Below the pieces are notes generated by a model. That model saw only the letters and a list, made by a program, of their open reading frames with translations. It was not told the origin of the DNA and did no database searches. The position numbers and the translations under genes are program-made. Of a stretch of 27,922 nucleotides of DNA, positions 18,936 to 27,696 are shown piece after piece. This DNA is from an uncultured Rivibacter sp. (GTDB lineage Bacteria; Pseudomonadota; Gammaproteobacteria; Burkholderiales; Burkholderiaceae): positions 1-27,922 of the forward strand of contig CAMLLU010000072.1 of NCBI GenBank assembly GCA_946480925.1, in the 5' to 3' direction. How positions within the stretch are numbered: the stretch's first letter is position 1; every line of letters starts with the position of its first letter.

Positions 18936-20162
18936 CTACTTCGCCAGTGCCTTGTTCATCTTCTCCGCCGCGGCGGAAAGCGACTGCTTCGCGTCGGCGC
19001 CGGCCAGCACGACCTGCTGCACGGCACGCGTCACCGCGTCGTCGGCCTTTTCCCAGCCCCGGCAGTTGGGCGGGCCTTCGGCGTCCTTGAGCTGCTCGAC
19101 GAGCGCGCGCTTGCGGTCGGCCGGCAGCTCGGCCGACTCGATGAGGTCTTCGCGCCCGCCGGGCAGCCACAGCAGGCCCAGCTTGAGCGCGGTGTCGGTC
19201 ATCTTCCTGGCCACCGGCGTCTCGAAGATGGTGCGCACGAACTCGACCGCCAGGTCGGGGTGGGCGGACATCGTCGTCACGCCGATCGTGGTGCCGCCGA
19301 TGAAGGCCGTGGACTTGCCGGTGGGGCCTGCAGGCAGCTTGGCCGCGCTCCACTTGCCCGTGATCTTCTTGCGCGAGACGTCGAGGCTGGTGAAGGCCCA
19401 GCTGCCGGTCTGCACCAGTGGGTAGGCACCGCTTTCCAGGCCGGTCTCGACGTCGGGCCAGGGGTCGCTCGGTGCCTTCAGCCTGCTGTAGAGCGTGGCG
19501 TAGTACTGCAGGGCCTTCACGGCTTCCGGGCTGTCCACCGTGGCCTTGGTGCACTTGGCGTCGTAGAGCGAGCCGCCGGCCTGCTGGAGGTACGGAAAGA
19601 AGCCGACCCAACCCAGGTTGCCCCATTGCTGGGCCCAGCCCTTCGTGCCGGTGCCGCGCAGTTTCTCCACTTCGGTGGCGAATTCGTCCCAGGTGGCGGG
19701 CACCTTGGCGACGAGGTCGGTGCGGTAGAGCTGCAGCTGGACGTGAAGGTCGTAGGGCAGGGCGAACAGGGCGCCGTCTTGCGATCGGATCGAGCGCATG
19801 ACGCCCTGGTTGGCCGTCTTCTCGAGCGACTTCACGAGGTCGGGCGCTTTCCTGGACAAGTCGACGAGGCCGCCCTTGGCGCCCAGCTCGATGCCGTAGG
19901 ACAGGCCGCCGGTGATGACGTCCGGCCCGGTCTTGCTGGCGATGGCCGCGGAGTACTTGGTCATCGCGTCACCCCAGGGAATGGCCCGGACCTCGAACTC
20001 CACGCCAGGCCGCTTGGCCTTGAAGCTGTCGATCGCCGGTTGCAGCACCTTGGCGGACTTGTCGTCGCCCACGAGCCACACCGTGAGCTTCTCGGCGCGT
20101 GCCGGCGCGGCGCAGGCCATGCCCAACGCCAGTACGAAAACCGAAAGGGAGCGGGTTGTCAC
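18936..20162 (-). CDS. Periplasmic sugar-binding protein of the ABC importer
   Basis: The 408-residue protein has a Sec signal peptide (1-23, ending APARA) and the type 1 solute-binding fold of CUT1 importers (KLTVWLVGDDKSAKVLQPAIDSFKAK pattern at the mature N-terminus, residues 25-50). GPDVITGG, ALPYDLHVQLQLYRTDL and YPLVQTGSWAF are family-like. It should capture mannan oligosaccharides in the periplasm, although the ligand is inferred from neighbours. The start is GTG 20162 with GAGGAG eight bases before it. It is the first gene of the long minus-strand run and is preceded by a good promoter with an operator at the start site. Confidence 0.93.
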   Translation of the reverse strand: MTTRSLSVFVLALGMACAAPARAEKLTVWLVGDDKSAKVLQPAIDSFKAKRPGVEFEVRAIPWGDAMTKYSAAIASKTGPDVITGGLSYGIELGAKGGLVDLSRKAPDLVKSLEKTANQGVMRSIRSQDGALFALPYDLHVQLQLYRTDLVAKVPATWDEFATEVEKLRGTGTKGWAQQWGNLGWVGFFPYLQQAGGSLYDAKCTKATVDSPEAVKALQYYATLYSRLKAPSDPWPDVETGLESGAYPLVQTGSWAFTSLDVSRKKITGKWSAAKLPAGPTGKSTAFIGGTTIGVTTMSAHPDLAVEFVRTIFETPVARKMTDTALKLGLLWLPGGREDLIESAELPADRKRALVEQLKDAEGPPNCRGWEKADDAVTRAVQQVVLAGADAKQSLSAAAEKMNKALAK

Positions 20163-20184
20163 GGTCGGGTCTCCTCGTTCGCTC

Positions 20185-20202
20185 CACCTCGACCTCGAGG
20201 TG
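20185..20202. repeat. 8-bp perfect inverted repeat in the leader of the importer transcript
   Basis: The arms CACCTCGA (20185-20192) and TCGAGGTG (20195-20202) are separated by two bases. A second weaker repeat, TGCAGC/GCTGCA with a five-base loop, follows at 20204-20220. Both lie between the predicted start site and the binding-protein ribosome-binding site, so they could fold in the mRNA leader. Function is unknown. Confidence 0.6.
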
Positions 20203-20225
20203 CTGCAGCTCCGGGCTGCATTGAT

Positions 20226-20236
20226 GTTTAGTAAAC
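20226..20236. promoter_or_regulatory. Operator palindrome GTTTAGTAAAC (LacI-type, proposed)
   Basis: This perfect 11-bp palindrome is identical (on the opposite strand) to the site at 4039-4049. It starts seven bases downstream of the -10 box of the importer promoter and so overlaps the predicted start site. Confidence 0.78.
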
Positions 20237-20243
20237 GATTCGT

Positions 20244-20272
20244 ACGATATCGAGGCTTGGTGTTGGCGTCAA
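20244..20272 (-). promoter_or_regulatory. Sigma70-type promoter of the importer/catabolic run
   Basis: On the minus strand, -35 TTGACG (20267-20272) and -10 TATCGT (20244-20249) are separated by exactly 17 bases. This promoter likely drives the run from the binding protein to the alpha-galactosidase. Confidence 0.68.
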
Positions 20273-20292
20273 TCGGCTAATTTGCGTCTTTT

Positions 20293-20319
20293 TTGACGAT
20301 CAAGTGGCGATCTTATGAC
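20293..20319 (+). promoter_or_regulatory. Possible promoter for the ATPase-GH2 unit
   Basis: TTGACG (20293-20298) and TATGAC (20314-20319) are spaced by 15 bases, which is shorter than ideal. It is divergent from the importer promoter. The transcript would begin about 105 bases before the ATPase start and contain the degenerate operator at 20366. Confidence 0.3.
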
Positions 20320-20365
20320 CAAGGATGTCCCTCTACGGAAAAACAACCATAGAAACAAAGATTTT

Positions 20366-20376
20366 GTTTAGTATTG
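20366..20376. promoter_or_regulatory. Degenerate operator copy GTTTAGTATTG
   Basis: The first eight bases match the 11-bp operator and the last three differ. It lies about 57 bases before the ATPase start. It could be a weak auxiliary site that works with the perfect site about 140 bases away by looping, or chance in an AT-rich patch. Confidence 0.35.
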
Positions 20377-20432
20377 TTTTGCTGGCGCGACCTCCTGAGT
20401 CGCTTTTCCCAGCCCCATTCCGGAGACGGCCC

Positions 20433-21533
20433 GTGGCGACTTTGAGCCTGCGAAACATCGAGAAGACCTACGACGGCGCCGCCGCACCGGTGATCCGCGG
20501 CCTCGACCTGGACGTGGCCGACGGCGAGTTCATGGTGTTCGTCGGCCCCTCGGGGTGCGGCAAATCCACCACGCTGCGGATGATTGCAGGCCTGGAGGAA
20601 ATCACCGGCGGCGAGCTGCTCATCGGCGGGCGCGTCGTCAACGACCTGCCGCCGGCCAAGCGGGGTGTCGCGATGGTGTTCCAGAGCTACGCGCTGTACC
20701 CGCACATGACGGTGGCCGAGAACATGGGCTTCGCGCTCAAGCTCGCCGGAGCCTCACGTGAAGAGGTGGCCACTGCCGTGGCGCGGGCCGCGCGCATCCT
20801 GCAGATCGAGCCGTTGCTGGACCGCAAGCCCAAGGCGCTTTCGGGCGGGCAGCGGCAGCGGGTGGCGATCGGCCGGTGCATCGTGCGCCAGCCCCAGGTG
20901 TTCCTGTTCGATGAGCCGCTGTCCAACCTCGATGCGGCGCTGCGGGTGCAGATGCGGGCCGAGCTGGCGCGGTTGCATCGCGAACTGCGCACCACGATGG
21001 TCTACGTCACGCACGACCAGGTGGAGGCGATGACCCTGGGCCACCGCATCGCGGTGTTCAACCAGGGCGTCATCGAGCAGTGCGGCGCGCCGCTGGATCT
21101 CTACGAGCGCCCCGCGAACCGCTTCGTCGCAGGCTTCATCGGCTCGCCCGGCATGAACTTCCTGCCGGTGGCGATGGCCGCCGTGGCGGGCGAGCTGCAG
21201 CTCGTGCTGCCCGGCAGTTCGATGTGGGCCCTGCCTCGCGAGCGCCGACCCTCCGCAGCGGTCGACGTGAGCCTTTCGCTCGGCGTCCGCCCCGAACACC
21301 TCGAACTCACGTCACCTGGCGAGGGTGACTTCGACGCGTGGGTCGATGCCGTCGAGCACCTCGGCGGCGAACAGGTCGTGCATCTCAAGACGACCAGCGA
21401 CTCCACCTCCTTGATCGCCAAGCTCGACGGCGACGCGCCGCAAGTGCGTGCAGGCGAGCCAGCCGGCGTGCGCATCGACGCGCGGCGTTTCCACCTCTTC
21501 AGCGACGACGGCCGGGCCGTCCCGCTCTCCTGA
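20433..21533 (+). CDS. ATPase of the carbohydrate ABC importer (MalK/MsmK/UgpC type)
   Basis: The 366-residue protein has Walker A GPSGCGKST (38-46), Q-loop Gln84, signature LSGGQ (136-140), Walker B VFLFDE (156-161) and the switch His194. A C-terminal regulatory TOBE-like domain follows (about 240-366). It energises the CUT1 importer formed by the binding protein and permeases F and G on the other strand. Such ATPases often serve several importers. The start is GTG 20433, supported by GGAG seven bases upstream and by the conserved N-terminus (ATLSLRNIEKTYDG). An upstream in-frame ATG at 20325 would add 36 unconserved residues. GH2 starts two bases after its stop. Confidence 0.94.
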   Translation: MATLSLRNIEKTYDGAAAPVIRGLDLDVADGEFMVFVGPSGCGKSTTLRMIAGLEEITGGELLIGGRVVNDLPPAKRGVAMVFQSYALYPHMTVAENMGFALKLAGASREEVATAVARAARILQIEPLLDRKPKALSGGQRQRVAIGRCIVRQPQVFLFDEPLSNLDAALRVQMRAELARLHRELRTTMVYVTHDQVEAMTLGHRIAVFNQGVIEQCGAPLDLYERPANRFVAGFIGSPGMNFLPVAMAAVAGELQLVLPGSSMWALPRERRPSAAVDVSLSLGVRPEHLELTSPGEGDFDAWVDAVEHLGGEQVVHLKTTSDSTSLIAKLDGDAPQVRAGEPAGVRIDARRFHLFSDDGRAVPLS

Positions 21534-21535
21534 AC

Positions 21536-24040
21536 ATGTCCCTGATCCCGGAACTCCATCGCTCCCTGACCCAGGGCTGGCAGCTGCGTGCCGCCGATGC
21601 GGCCCTCGACCCGCTCGAGAACCTGACCGCCGAGGACAGCTGGCAGGCTGCTCGCGTGCCCGGCACGGTGTACCAGGACCTCATCGAGGCCGGCAGCATC
21701 CCGGACCCTTGCATCGGCCTCCATGAGCAGGACGTGCAGTGGGTCGCCGAGCGCGACTGGTGCTACCGGCTCGACTTCGAGGTCGACACGTCGTCGCTCG
21801 CGGCCCACGCCGACCTCGTGTTCGAGGGGCTCGATACCTTCGCCCGCGTGTGGATCAACGGCGAACTCATCGTCGACAGCGACAACATGTTCGTGCCCGT
21901 GCGCGTGCCGGTGCGGCACCTGCTGCGCCACGGCGTCAACCGCCTGGGCATCGTGTTCGAGTCCGCCTTGCGCAAGGGCCGCGAACGCGAGGCTGTGTTC
22001 GGCAGGCGCCACCTCTGGAACGGCGACTCGAGCCGCCTGTACGTGCGCAAGGCGCAGTACCACTACGGTTGGGACTGGGGCCCGGTGCTGCTGACGGCTG
22101 GGCCATGGAAGCCCATTTCGCTGCACAGCTACGACCTGCGCGTCGACGAGATTGACACGCCTGTGTGGCTGGACGACACACGAACCCGCGCACGTGTGGG
22201 CGTGAACGCCACGGTGGCCGGTTGCCTCGACGACGATACGGCGTGGCTGGAGCACACACTGTTCGATCCGCAAGGACAGGCCGTGGCCATGGCCGCGGTC
22301 AAGGCGTCTGCGAGCTCCAGCGCCAGCTTGCCGGTGGAGGCTCCGCAACTGTGGTGGCCGGCAGGCCATGGCGGGCAGCCGCTGTATCGGCTGGTCACGC
22401 GACTGCTGTCCGGCAAGCGCGAGCTGGCGCGGCACGAACGGCGGCTGGGCTTTCGCAGCGTGAAGCTGCTTCAGCAGCCGGTCGAGGCTGAAGCTGGCAG
22501 CTCGTTCCACTTCGAGATCAATGGCCGGGCGCTGTTCATGGGCGGCGCCAACTGGATCCCGGACGACAACCTGCTCAACCGCATCACGCCGGCGCGGTAC
22601 CGCGAGCGTGTGCAGCAGGCACGTGACGCCAACATGCTGATGCTGCGCGTGTGGGCCGGCGGCATCTACGAAGACGACGCCTTCTACGACGCCTGCGACG
22701 AGCTGGGCGTGCTGGTGTGGCAGGACTTCCTGTTCGCATGCGGCATGTACCCGGCGCATGCCGGGTTCGTGGCCAGCGTGCGGCGCGAAGCCGAGGCGGC
22801 GGTGCGACGCCTGCGCCACCGCGCGAGCCTGGCGCTTTGGTGCGGCAACAACGAGGACTACGCGATCGCCGAGTCGATCGGGCAGTACGGCGTCGGCAAG
22901 GACATGGCGCGCTTCGATGCACGCGCTCTGTACGAAGAGGTGCTGCCGCAGGTGTGTGCCGAGCTCGATCCGCAGCGCCCTTACTGGCCGGGCAGTCCCT
23001 ACAGCCCCAGTGCCATCGGCACGTTGTCGTCGGCAGAGCAGACCGTGGGCGACCGCCACAGCTGGGAGGTGTGGCACGGGCAGATGGCGCCGTACCAGGA
23101 CTACCACAAGGTGCAGGGGCGCTTCGTCAGCGAGTTCGGCATGCAGTCGCATCCGTCGCTGGCGGTGCTGGAACACGCGGTGCCCGAGGCCGAGCGCCAC
23201 CCGCAAAGCCGCACGGTGATGTGGCACAACAAGGCCGGCTCCGCCGGCATTCCGGACGGGCACCGCCGCCTGGCCGTCTATGCGGCCGACAACCTGCGGG
23301 GCGGCACCACGCTGGCCGAGCACGTGTACGCCACGCAGTTCGTGCAGGCCGAGGCGATGCGCTACGCCTACCAGGACTTCCGCCGGCGCTGGCAGCGCGA
23401 CGGCGCACGCGCCGTCGGCGGGGCCCTGGTCTGGCAGCTCAACGATTGCTGGCCGGCCACGAGCTGGGCAGTGATCGACTCGTCGGGAACGGTGAAGCCC
23501 GCGTGGCACACGATCCGTCGTGCATTGGCTCCGCTGGCCGTGGCGCTGCGCATGTCGGGCACGCGCGCAACCGGCTGGATCATGAGCGACCGCGACACGG
23601 CCCAGGCGCTGGTGCTCGAGCTGCACGTGCATGCCTTGTCGGGCGAGCGGCTGCACAGCCTCGAGATACCGGTGCTGGCACGCGCGAGCGGCAGCACCGA
23701 GTTCCAGTTCCTGTTGCCGGACTTCGGTCAGCCGGCGGTGGCGCAGGCGCGATTGATGCGCGAAGGCAGCCTGATCGCCGCCGACACCGCGTGGCCCGAG
23801 CCCTTCAAGTTCCTCCAGCTCGAACAGGCCGGCCTGTCGGTCGAGCGGCGCGACGACGGCGAACTCGTGGTGTGGACCGACAGACCGGTCAAGGGTGTGT
23901 GGTTCTCCGGAGCGGGCCTGAGGTTCGACGACAACTTCATCGACGTGATGCCGGGCGCGCCGCAGCGGCTGCGCTTGCGGGGCGACACCTCTGCCCGCAT
24001 CACGGTGGCGGCCCTGGAACAACCGACCCTGCAGGTGTGA
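21536..24040 (+). CDS. GH2 beta-mannosidase
   Basis: The 834-residue protein has the five-domain layout of GH2 beta-mannosidases. VPGTVYQDLIEAG (41-53), DWCYRLDFEV (74-83) and YHYGWDWGP (175-183) mark the N-terminal domains. The acid/base is Glu440 in LWCGNNEDY, and the nucleophile is Glu533 in FVSEFGMQS. The Trp-rich NDCWPATSW region follows. It removes non-reducing-end beta-1,4-mannose from mannan oligosaccharides. No signal peptide is seen, so it is cytoplasmic. The start overlaps the ATPase region closely (two-base gap) with no clear ribosome-binding site, so it is probably translated by coupling. This gene is the best single evidence that the locus targets beta-mannan. Confidence 0.95.
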   Translation: MSLIPELHRSLTQGWQLRAADAALDPLENLTAEDSWQAARVPGTVYQDLIEAGSIPDPCIGLHEQDVQWVAERDWCYRLDFEVDTSSLAAHADLVFEGLDTFARVWINGELIVDSDNMFVPVRVPVRHLLRHGVNRLGIVFESALRKGREREAVFGRRHLWNGDSSRLYVRKAQYHYGWDWGPVLLTAGPWKPISLHSYDLRVDEIDTPVWLDDTRTRARVGVNATVAGCLDDDTAWLEHTLFDPQGQAVAMAAVKASASSSASLPVEAPQLWWPAGHGGQPLYRLVTRLLSGKRELARHERRLGFRSVKLLQQPVEAEAGSSFHFEINGRALFMGGANWIPDDNLLNRITPARYRERVQQARDANMLMLRVWAGGIYEDDAFYDACDELGVLVWQDFLFACGMYPAHAGFVASVRREAEAAVRRLRHRASLALWCGNNEDYAIAESIGQYGVGKDMARFDARALYEEVLPQVCAELDPQRPYWPGSPYSPSAIGTLSSAEQTVGDRHSWEVWHGQMAPYQDYHKVQGRFVSEFGMQSHPSLAVLEHAVPEAERHPQSRTVMWHNKAGSAGIPDGHRRLAVYAADNLRGGTTLAEHVYATQFVQAEAMRYAYQDFRRRWQRDGARAVGGALVWQLNDCWPATSWAVIDSSGTVKPAWHTIRRALAPLAVALRMSGTRATGWIMSDRDTAQALVLELHVHALSGERLHSLEIPVLARASGSTEFQFLLPDFGQPAVAQARLMREGSLIAADTAWPEPFKFLQLEQAGLSVERRDDGELVVWTDRPVKGVWFSGAGLRFDDNFIDVMPGAPQRLRLRGDTSARITVAALEQPTLQV

Positions 24041-24087
24041 AGGCGACACCGAAGCAACTCCTCAGCATTCATCCCGGAAAACCAACC

Positions 24088-24996
24088 ATGAAAAGGAACA
24101 CTGGCATTTCAGCCCGCAATGGACTCGTCGGCATGCTCTGCGGGCCGGTTTTCGCCTCGATGGCTTTTGCGCAGGCGGCATCGTCATCGGAAGCCGAAAC
24201 CGAAGCGATGGCGCGAGCCAAACGCGACGCCGAGAAGGTGTTTTCGTGGATCCGCAAGGACGGCGAGGTCGCTGCCCCGCAGGGGAAGCGCAAGCCGAAC
24301 GACGACGCTGATGCGCCGGCTCCCAAGGCCGCGCCGAAGCCGCCCGTGGCCAAGCCGCCACCGCCGCGAGCGGTGAAAGCTCCGCCAGCGGCGGCCAGCG
24401 CTGCGGCGCCCACCGTGGCCAAGCAGCCGGACGCCTCCGCCGCTTCGGCAAAGCCGCAAGGCGCGCCGGCCCCCACTGGCAAGCAGCAAGCGACCCCGGC
24501 GGTTCCTGCGGCAACAGCAACGGCAACGGCGACGAAAGGTCCCGAACTGCCTCCCGCGCTGTTCGACTTCGAGAAGAACAGCGAAGGGTTCACCGCCAAC
24601 GACGGCTACAAGTGGGGCCCCTCCGCTGGAGCGGAATTGGCGCTCGTCGACAAGGCGATGCGAGGTGCGAAGGCCTTGCAGGTCAAGGTGGTGCGTGACA
24701 GCTGGGTTGGCCGCGACCTCGAAAGCGAGGACTGGGGCGGCAAGGCCTACGTGGTGTTCGCCCTGCACAGTGAGCGCGGCTATGTCGGGAAGGTGGGTTT
24801 CAAGACGGGCCCGGACTGGAGCTGGTGCGACGCCAAGGCCGTGGCGAGCGGTGAATCGAAGGGTTTCACCATCTACCGCGTGGCGCTGGAGAGCAAGTTG
24901 TGCCCCTCGCTGGACAGGCGTGACGTGCGCGGCATGCACCTGTGGATCAACGGCGGCGACACCGTGACGCTCGACAACTTCCACCTCACCGACTAA
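24088..24996 (+). CDS. Exported protein with Pro/Ala/Lys-rich linker and one carbohydrate-binding-like module
   Basis: The protein has 302 residues. The signal peptide ends FAQA (residue 30) and is followed by a charged helix-like stretch (31-60). A low-complexity linker rich in Pro, Ala and Lys (about 65-150) then leads to a beta-sandwich-like module (158-302). The module has FDFEKNSEGF at its start, WSWCDAK (Cys247), a second Cys272, and ends LDNFHLTD. It shares this pattern with the three modules of the protein encoded next and with the lipoprotein at 3288-3962. No catalytic residues are evident. A role in holding mannan or oligosaccharide in the periplasm or at the surface is inferred. 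It follows GH2 by 47 bases. The ribosome-binding site is weak (GGAAAA). Confidence 0.75.
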   Translation: MKRNTGISARNGLVGMLCGPVFASMAFAQAASSSEAETEAMARAKRDAEKVFSWIRKDGEVAAPQGKRKPNDDADAPAPKAAPKPPVAKPPPPRAVKAPPAAASAAAPTVAKQPDASAASAKPQGAPAPTGKQQATPAVPAATATATATKGPELPPALFDFEKNSEGFTANDGYKWGPSAGAELALVDKAMRGAKALQVKVVRDSWVGRDLESEDWGGKAYVVFALHSERGYVGKVGFKTGPDWSWCDAKAVASGESKGFTIYRVALESKLCPSLDRRDVRGMHLWINGGDTVTLDNFHLTD

Positions 24997-25029
24997 TGCC
25001 ATGCCCGGCATCACGCCTCTGATGCGATG

Positions 25030-25049
25030 TGTGTGGCATTCGCCACACA
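25030..25049. promoter_or_regulatory. 8-bp perfect inverted repeat between the two secreted-protein genes
   Basis: The arms TGTGTGGC (25030-25037) and GCCACACA (25042-25049) are separated by four bases. No T-run follows, so it is a poor terminator. It lies where a -35 region would fall for the operator at 25069-25079, so it may be an activator or second regulator site. Confidence 0.45.
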
Positions 25050-25057
25050 TTCGTAAC

Positions 25058-25080
25058 TAAACAAAGTTGTTTACTAAAAC
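25058..25080. promoter_or_regulatory. Overlapping operator-like repeats before the CE3-like lipoprotein gene
   Basis: GTTTACTAAAA (25069-25079) matches the 11-bp operator at ten of eleven bases. The seven-base arms TAAACAA (25058-25064) and TTGTTTA (25067-25073) also form a perfect inverted repeat around AG. Three half-sites of the GTTTA/TAAAC type are thus packed into 23 bases, 59 bases before the start codon. Confidence 0.6.
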
Positions 25081-25138
25081 AACCCGATAACATGTTTTGC
25101 CTCTGCACAAGCTCTGCCTTGTCCCTAAGGAGATCCCA

Positions 25139-27556
25139 ATGAGATTGCGCCTGTTTCCGGCTGTCCCCTCGGCGGCCATGGCCGCTGCCAGTCTGCTGGC
25201 GGTCAGCGTCCTCGTCGCGTGCGGCGGCGGGGGATTCGATGACGAGTCGAGCACTGGCTCGGGTGGCAGCTCAGGCAGTGCCAGTGAAACCGTGCTGGCC
25301 GGCTTTGAAAGCGGCGTGAGCGGTTTCACCGTCTACAACGACACCGCGACCACCAACGGCAGCACGGTCGGCACCATCGCTGCCTCGACCAGCAACAAGA
25401 CCGAGGGCTCTGCGTCTGCCGAGGTAACTCTGGTGGCGCCGAAGGTTTTGCTCGACGTGCCGGTCACCGTGAACGACTGGTCCGGCTACCGCACCCTGCT
25501 CGCCGACGTGACCTCGACCAATGCCATCGACGCGGGCGATGCCAAGCTCGTCACCAAGAGCGGCAATGGCTTCGCGTGGTGCAGCGTGTCGCCCAACCAG
25601 GCCGTGACCGCCGGCAGCACGACCACGCTGTCGTTCCGGCTCGACTGGTCGAACATGGACGTGTGCGGCAGCAGCGGCGACAAGACGGCCGTGAAGCAGG
25701 TGTACCTGCAGCTCGGCGGCGGCGCCGGCAACAAGGTCTACGTCGACAACGTCCGCCTGACCAAGGCGGTGCGGGTCATGCCGCTGGGCGACTCCATCAC
25801 CGCCGCTTCGCCGTGGCGACAGTTGCTGTGGCAGGACGTGAAGGCCAACACGCCTGCGGTGGATTTGGTCGGTTCGCTGAACAGCGGCGAAACCGGCTGG
25901 GATGCCGACCACGAAGGGCATGGCTGCCTGCAGGCCGTGGAGATTGCGGCCGCGGCTCGCGACAGCGTCATCACCAAGACCAATTGCCCCACGCACACCG
26001 GCAACCTCGATGTGTGGCTGGAAAAGAGCCGGCCCGACCTCGTGATGCTGAACCTGGGCACCAACGACATCTGGGGCGGCATTGCGCCGGCCACGATCCT
26101 CACCGCCTTCGACAAGATGGTGGCGCAGCTGCGTGCCAGCAACCCGAAGATGCACATCCTGGCCGGGCAGATCCTGCCGCTGTCGCCCTCGGGCTGCAGT
26201 GATTGCGCCACGCGTGCCGCTGCGTTCAACACGGCGCTCGCTGAGTGGGCGAAGTGCGCCACCACGGCTGCCTCGCCGATCACGGTGGTGGACCTCGCCA
26301 CCGGCTGGGACGCTGCGAGCATGACCGCCGACGGCGTGCACCCGAACAGCACGACGGGTGCTGCTCGTCTGGCCTCCGTGTGGAGCGCACCGCTGAAGAC
26401 CGCGCTTACGGGCATCGACACCGACGGCGAAGGCCCCGCGGCCACCTGCGGTGCCAGCGCTTCGGACGTTGCCGACGCCACGCAGCTGTCGGACGGCACG
26501 GTCGTGCTCAACAGCTTCAAGACCGGCATCAGCAAGCTGGCCATGCGCACGGGTACGGGCCTTGCAGCCTCGACCGCCGCTACCGCCGAGCTCGACAACA
26601 GCGGAAGCAACGCCACCGAAGGCGTGAACGCGGCGAAGCTCAACGTGCTGAACACGCCTGCGGGTGAATGGGTGGCGCCGGCCTTCGAAGGCAATGGTGG
26701 CGTGGCCGACTGGAGCGGCTTCAAATACCTGCGCGTCGACGCCAAGGCAGACGCCAACGGGTTGAGTGCTCAACTGGTCGTGCAGAGCAAGGCCGACTTC
26801 ACCGGCTGGTGCACCACCACCGCAAAGAGCCTGTCCGCCAACGCCTCCGGCACCTTCGAACTCGACCTGTCCAGCTGCGGTGCCAACGCCGACCTGACGA
26901 AGGTGCAGCGCTACCAACTGGCCATCTGGAACACCGCCGGCACCTACTACATCGACAACGTGCGCCTGGTGCCAGCCTCTGCGGTGACGGTCTCCGACAC
27001 TGCTGACGGCACCGCGGTGAACGCGACGACGACTCAGCTCTACAGCTTCCGCGAAGGGCTCTCGGGCATGAAGGTGTTCGAGACCAACTCGACGGAGAAC
27101 GGCGCGCTGGCCACGCTGAGCTGGGATCAGGGCAGCAGCTTCGCCACCGAAGGCAGCAATGCCACCAAGGTGGTGATGGCCGGTAGCACCGATGCCATGG
27201 TCGGCTTCCGCGTGGACGACAGCACGCTCAAGGTGACCGACTGGTCCACGGCCAAGCACCTGAAGGTGGACATCGCCGCAACGGGCGGCGTGTGGTGGGC
27301 GCAAGTGGTCACGCAAAGCGGCAGCAGCTTTGCCTGGTGCACGCTGGGCCAGTCCGGCCCCAGCAATGCAGGCGACGGTGCCACCGCCATCACGACGCCG
27401 GCGACCGTGAGCTTCGACCTCACCGCACAGACCTGCTCCGGCTCGACCCAGACGATCTCGGACTTCGTGTCGTCCGACATCAAGCGCTTCTTCCTGCTGG
27501 TCCAGGGCGCGAGCGGCACCTACTACATCGACAACATCCGCCTCACGACCGACTGA
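25139..27556 (+). CDS. Lipoprotein with CE3-like SGNH esterase and three carbohydrate-binding-like modules
   Basis: The protein has 805 residues. The lipobox is LVAC (Cys28), followed by a Gly/Ser-rich linker. Module 1 spans about 52-210 (Cys148, Cys176, ends YVDNVRLTK). The SGNH domain (211-425) has Ser219 in MPLGDSITAAS, DHEGHG near 257, Asn309 in LGTNDIW, and Asp398/His401 in DGVHPN. This pattern is closest to CE3 acetyl esterases. Module 2 spans about 455-613 (Cys558, Cys580) and module 3 about 632-805 (Cys734, Cys766), both ending YYIDN(V/I)RL. It probably deacetylates mannan at the cell surface while its modules hold the polymer. ATG 25139 has AAGGAG seven bases upstream. An operator-like site precedes it and a strong terminator follows. 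Confidence 0.87.
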   Translation: MRLRLFPAVPSAAMAAASLLAVSVLVACGGGGFDDESSTGSGGSSGSASETVLAGFESGVSGFTVYNDTATTNGSTVGTIAASTSNKTEGSASAEVTLVAPKVLLDVPVTVNDWSGYRTLLADVTSTNAIDAGDAKLVTKSGNGFAWCSVSPNQAVTAGSTTTLSFRLDWSNMDVCGSSGDKTAVKQVYLQLGGGAGNKVYVDNVRLTKAVRVMPLGDSITAASPWRQLLWQDVKANTPAVDLVGSLNSGETGWDADHEGHGCLQAVEIAAAARDSVITKTNCPTHTGNLDVWLEKSRPDLVMLNLGTNDIWGGIAPATILTAFDKMVAQLRASNPKMHILAGQILPLSPSGCSDCATRAAAFNTALAEWAKCATTAASPITVVDLATGWDAASMTADGVHPNSTTGAARLASVWSAPLKTALTGIDTDGEGPAATCGASASDVADATQLSDGTVVLNSFKTGISKLAMRTGTGLAASTAATAELDNSGSNATEGVNAAKLNVLNTPAGEWVAPAFEGNGGVADWSGFKYLRVDAKADANGLSAQLVVQSKADFTGWCTTTAKSLSANASGTFELDLSSCGANADLTKVQRYQLAIWNTAGTYYIDNVRLVPASAVTVSDTADGTAVNATTTQLYSFREGLSGMKVFETNSTENGALATLSWDQGSSFATEGSNATKVVMAGSTDAMVGFRVDDSTLKVTDWSTAKHLKVDIAATGGVWWAQVVTQSGSSFAWCTLGQSGPSNAGDGATAITTPATVSFDLTAQTCSGSTQTISDFVSSDIKRFFLLVQGASGTYYIDNIRLTTD

Positions 27557-27590
27557 TCGAAACCACGTATCGATCAGCCGATCGCACCGA

Positions 27591-27619
27591 AACAGCCCGG
27601 CATCGCCGGGCTGTTTTTT
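27591..27619 (+). terminator. Rho-independent terminator
   Basis: An 11-bp stem pairs AACAGCCCGGC (27591-27601) with GCCGGGCTGTT (27605-27615), with a three-base loop and followed by a T-run. It lies 35 bases after the CE3-like lipoprotein stop and separates it from the next gene. Confidence 0.92.
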
Positions 27620-27696
27620 CGTGGGCCTGCACCTGGCCGGTTGCGCGGCCGCCGCAGCGCGGCTGTCTCCACACAACAAATTCGAAGAGGGAAACC

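Noticed and set aside
20325..20432. N-terminal extension of the importer ATPase from ATG 20325
   Set aside because: The added 36 residues are not like any ATPase of this family, and GTG 20433 has a proper ribosome-binding site and the conserved N-terminus.
21101..24049. Very long open frame (982 codons) on the minus strand antisense to the ATPase and GH2 genes
   Set aside because: It is a by-product of high GC in the third codon positions of the sense genes. The translation shows no family motif and is rich in His, Arg and Ala, while the plus-strand frames hold intact catalytic motifs.
25030..25049. Hairpin as terminator of the 24088-24996 gene
   Set aside because: No T-run follows on the plus strand, so it is kept as a possible regulatory palindrome rather than a terminator.
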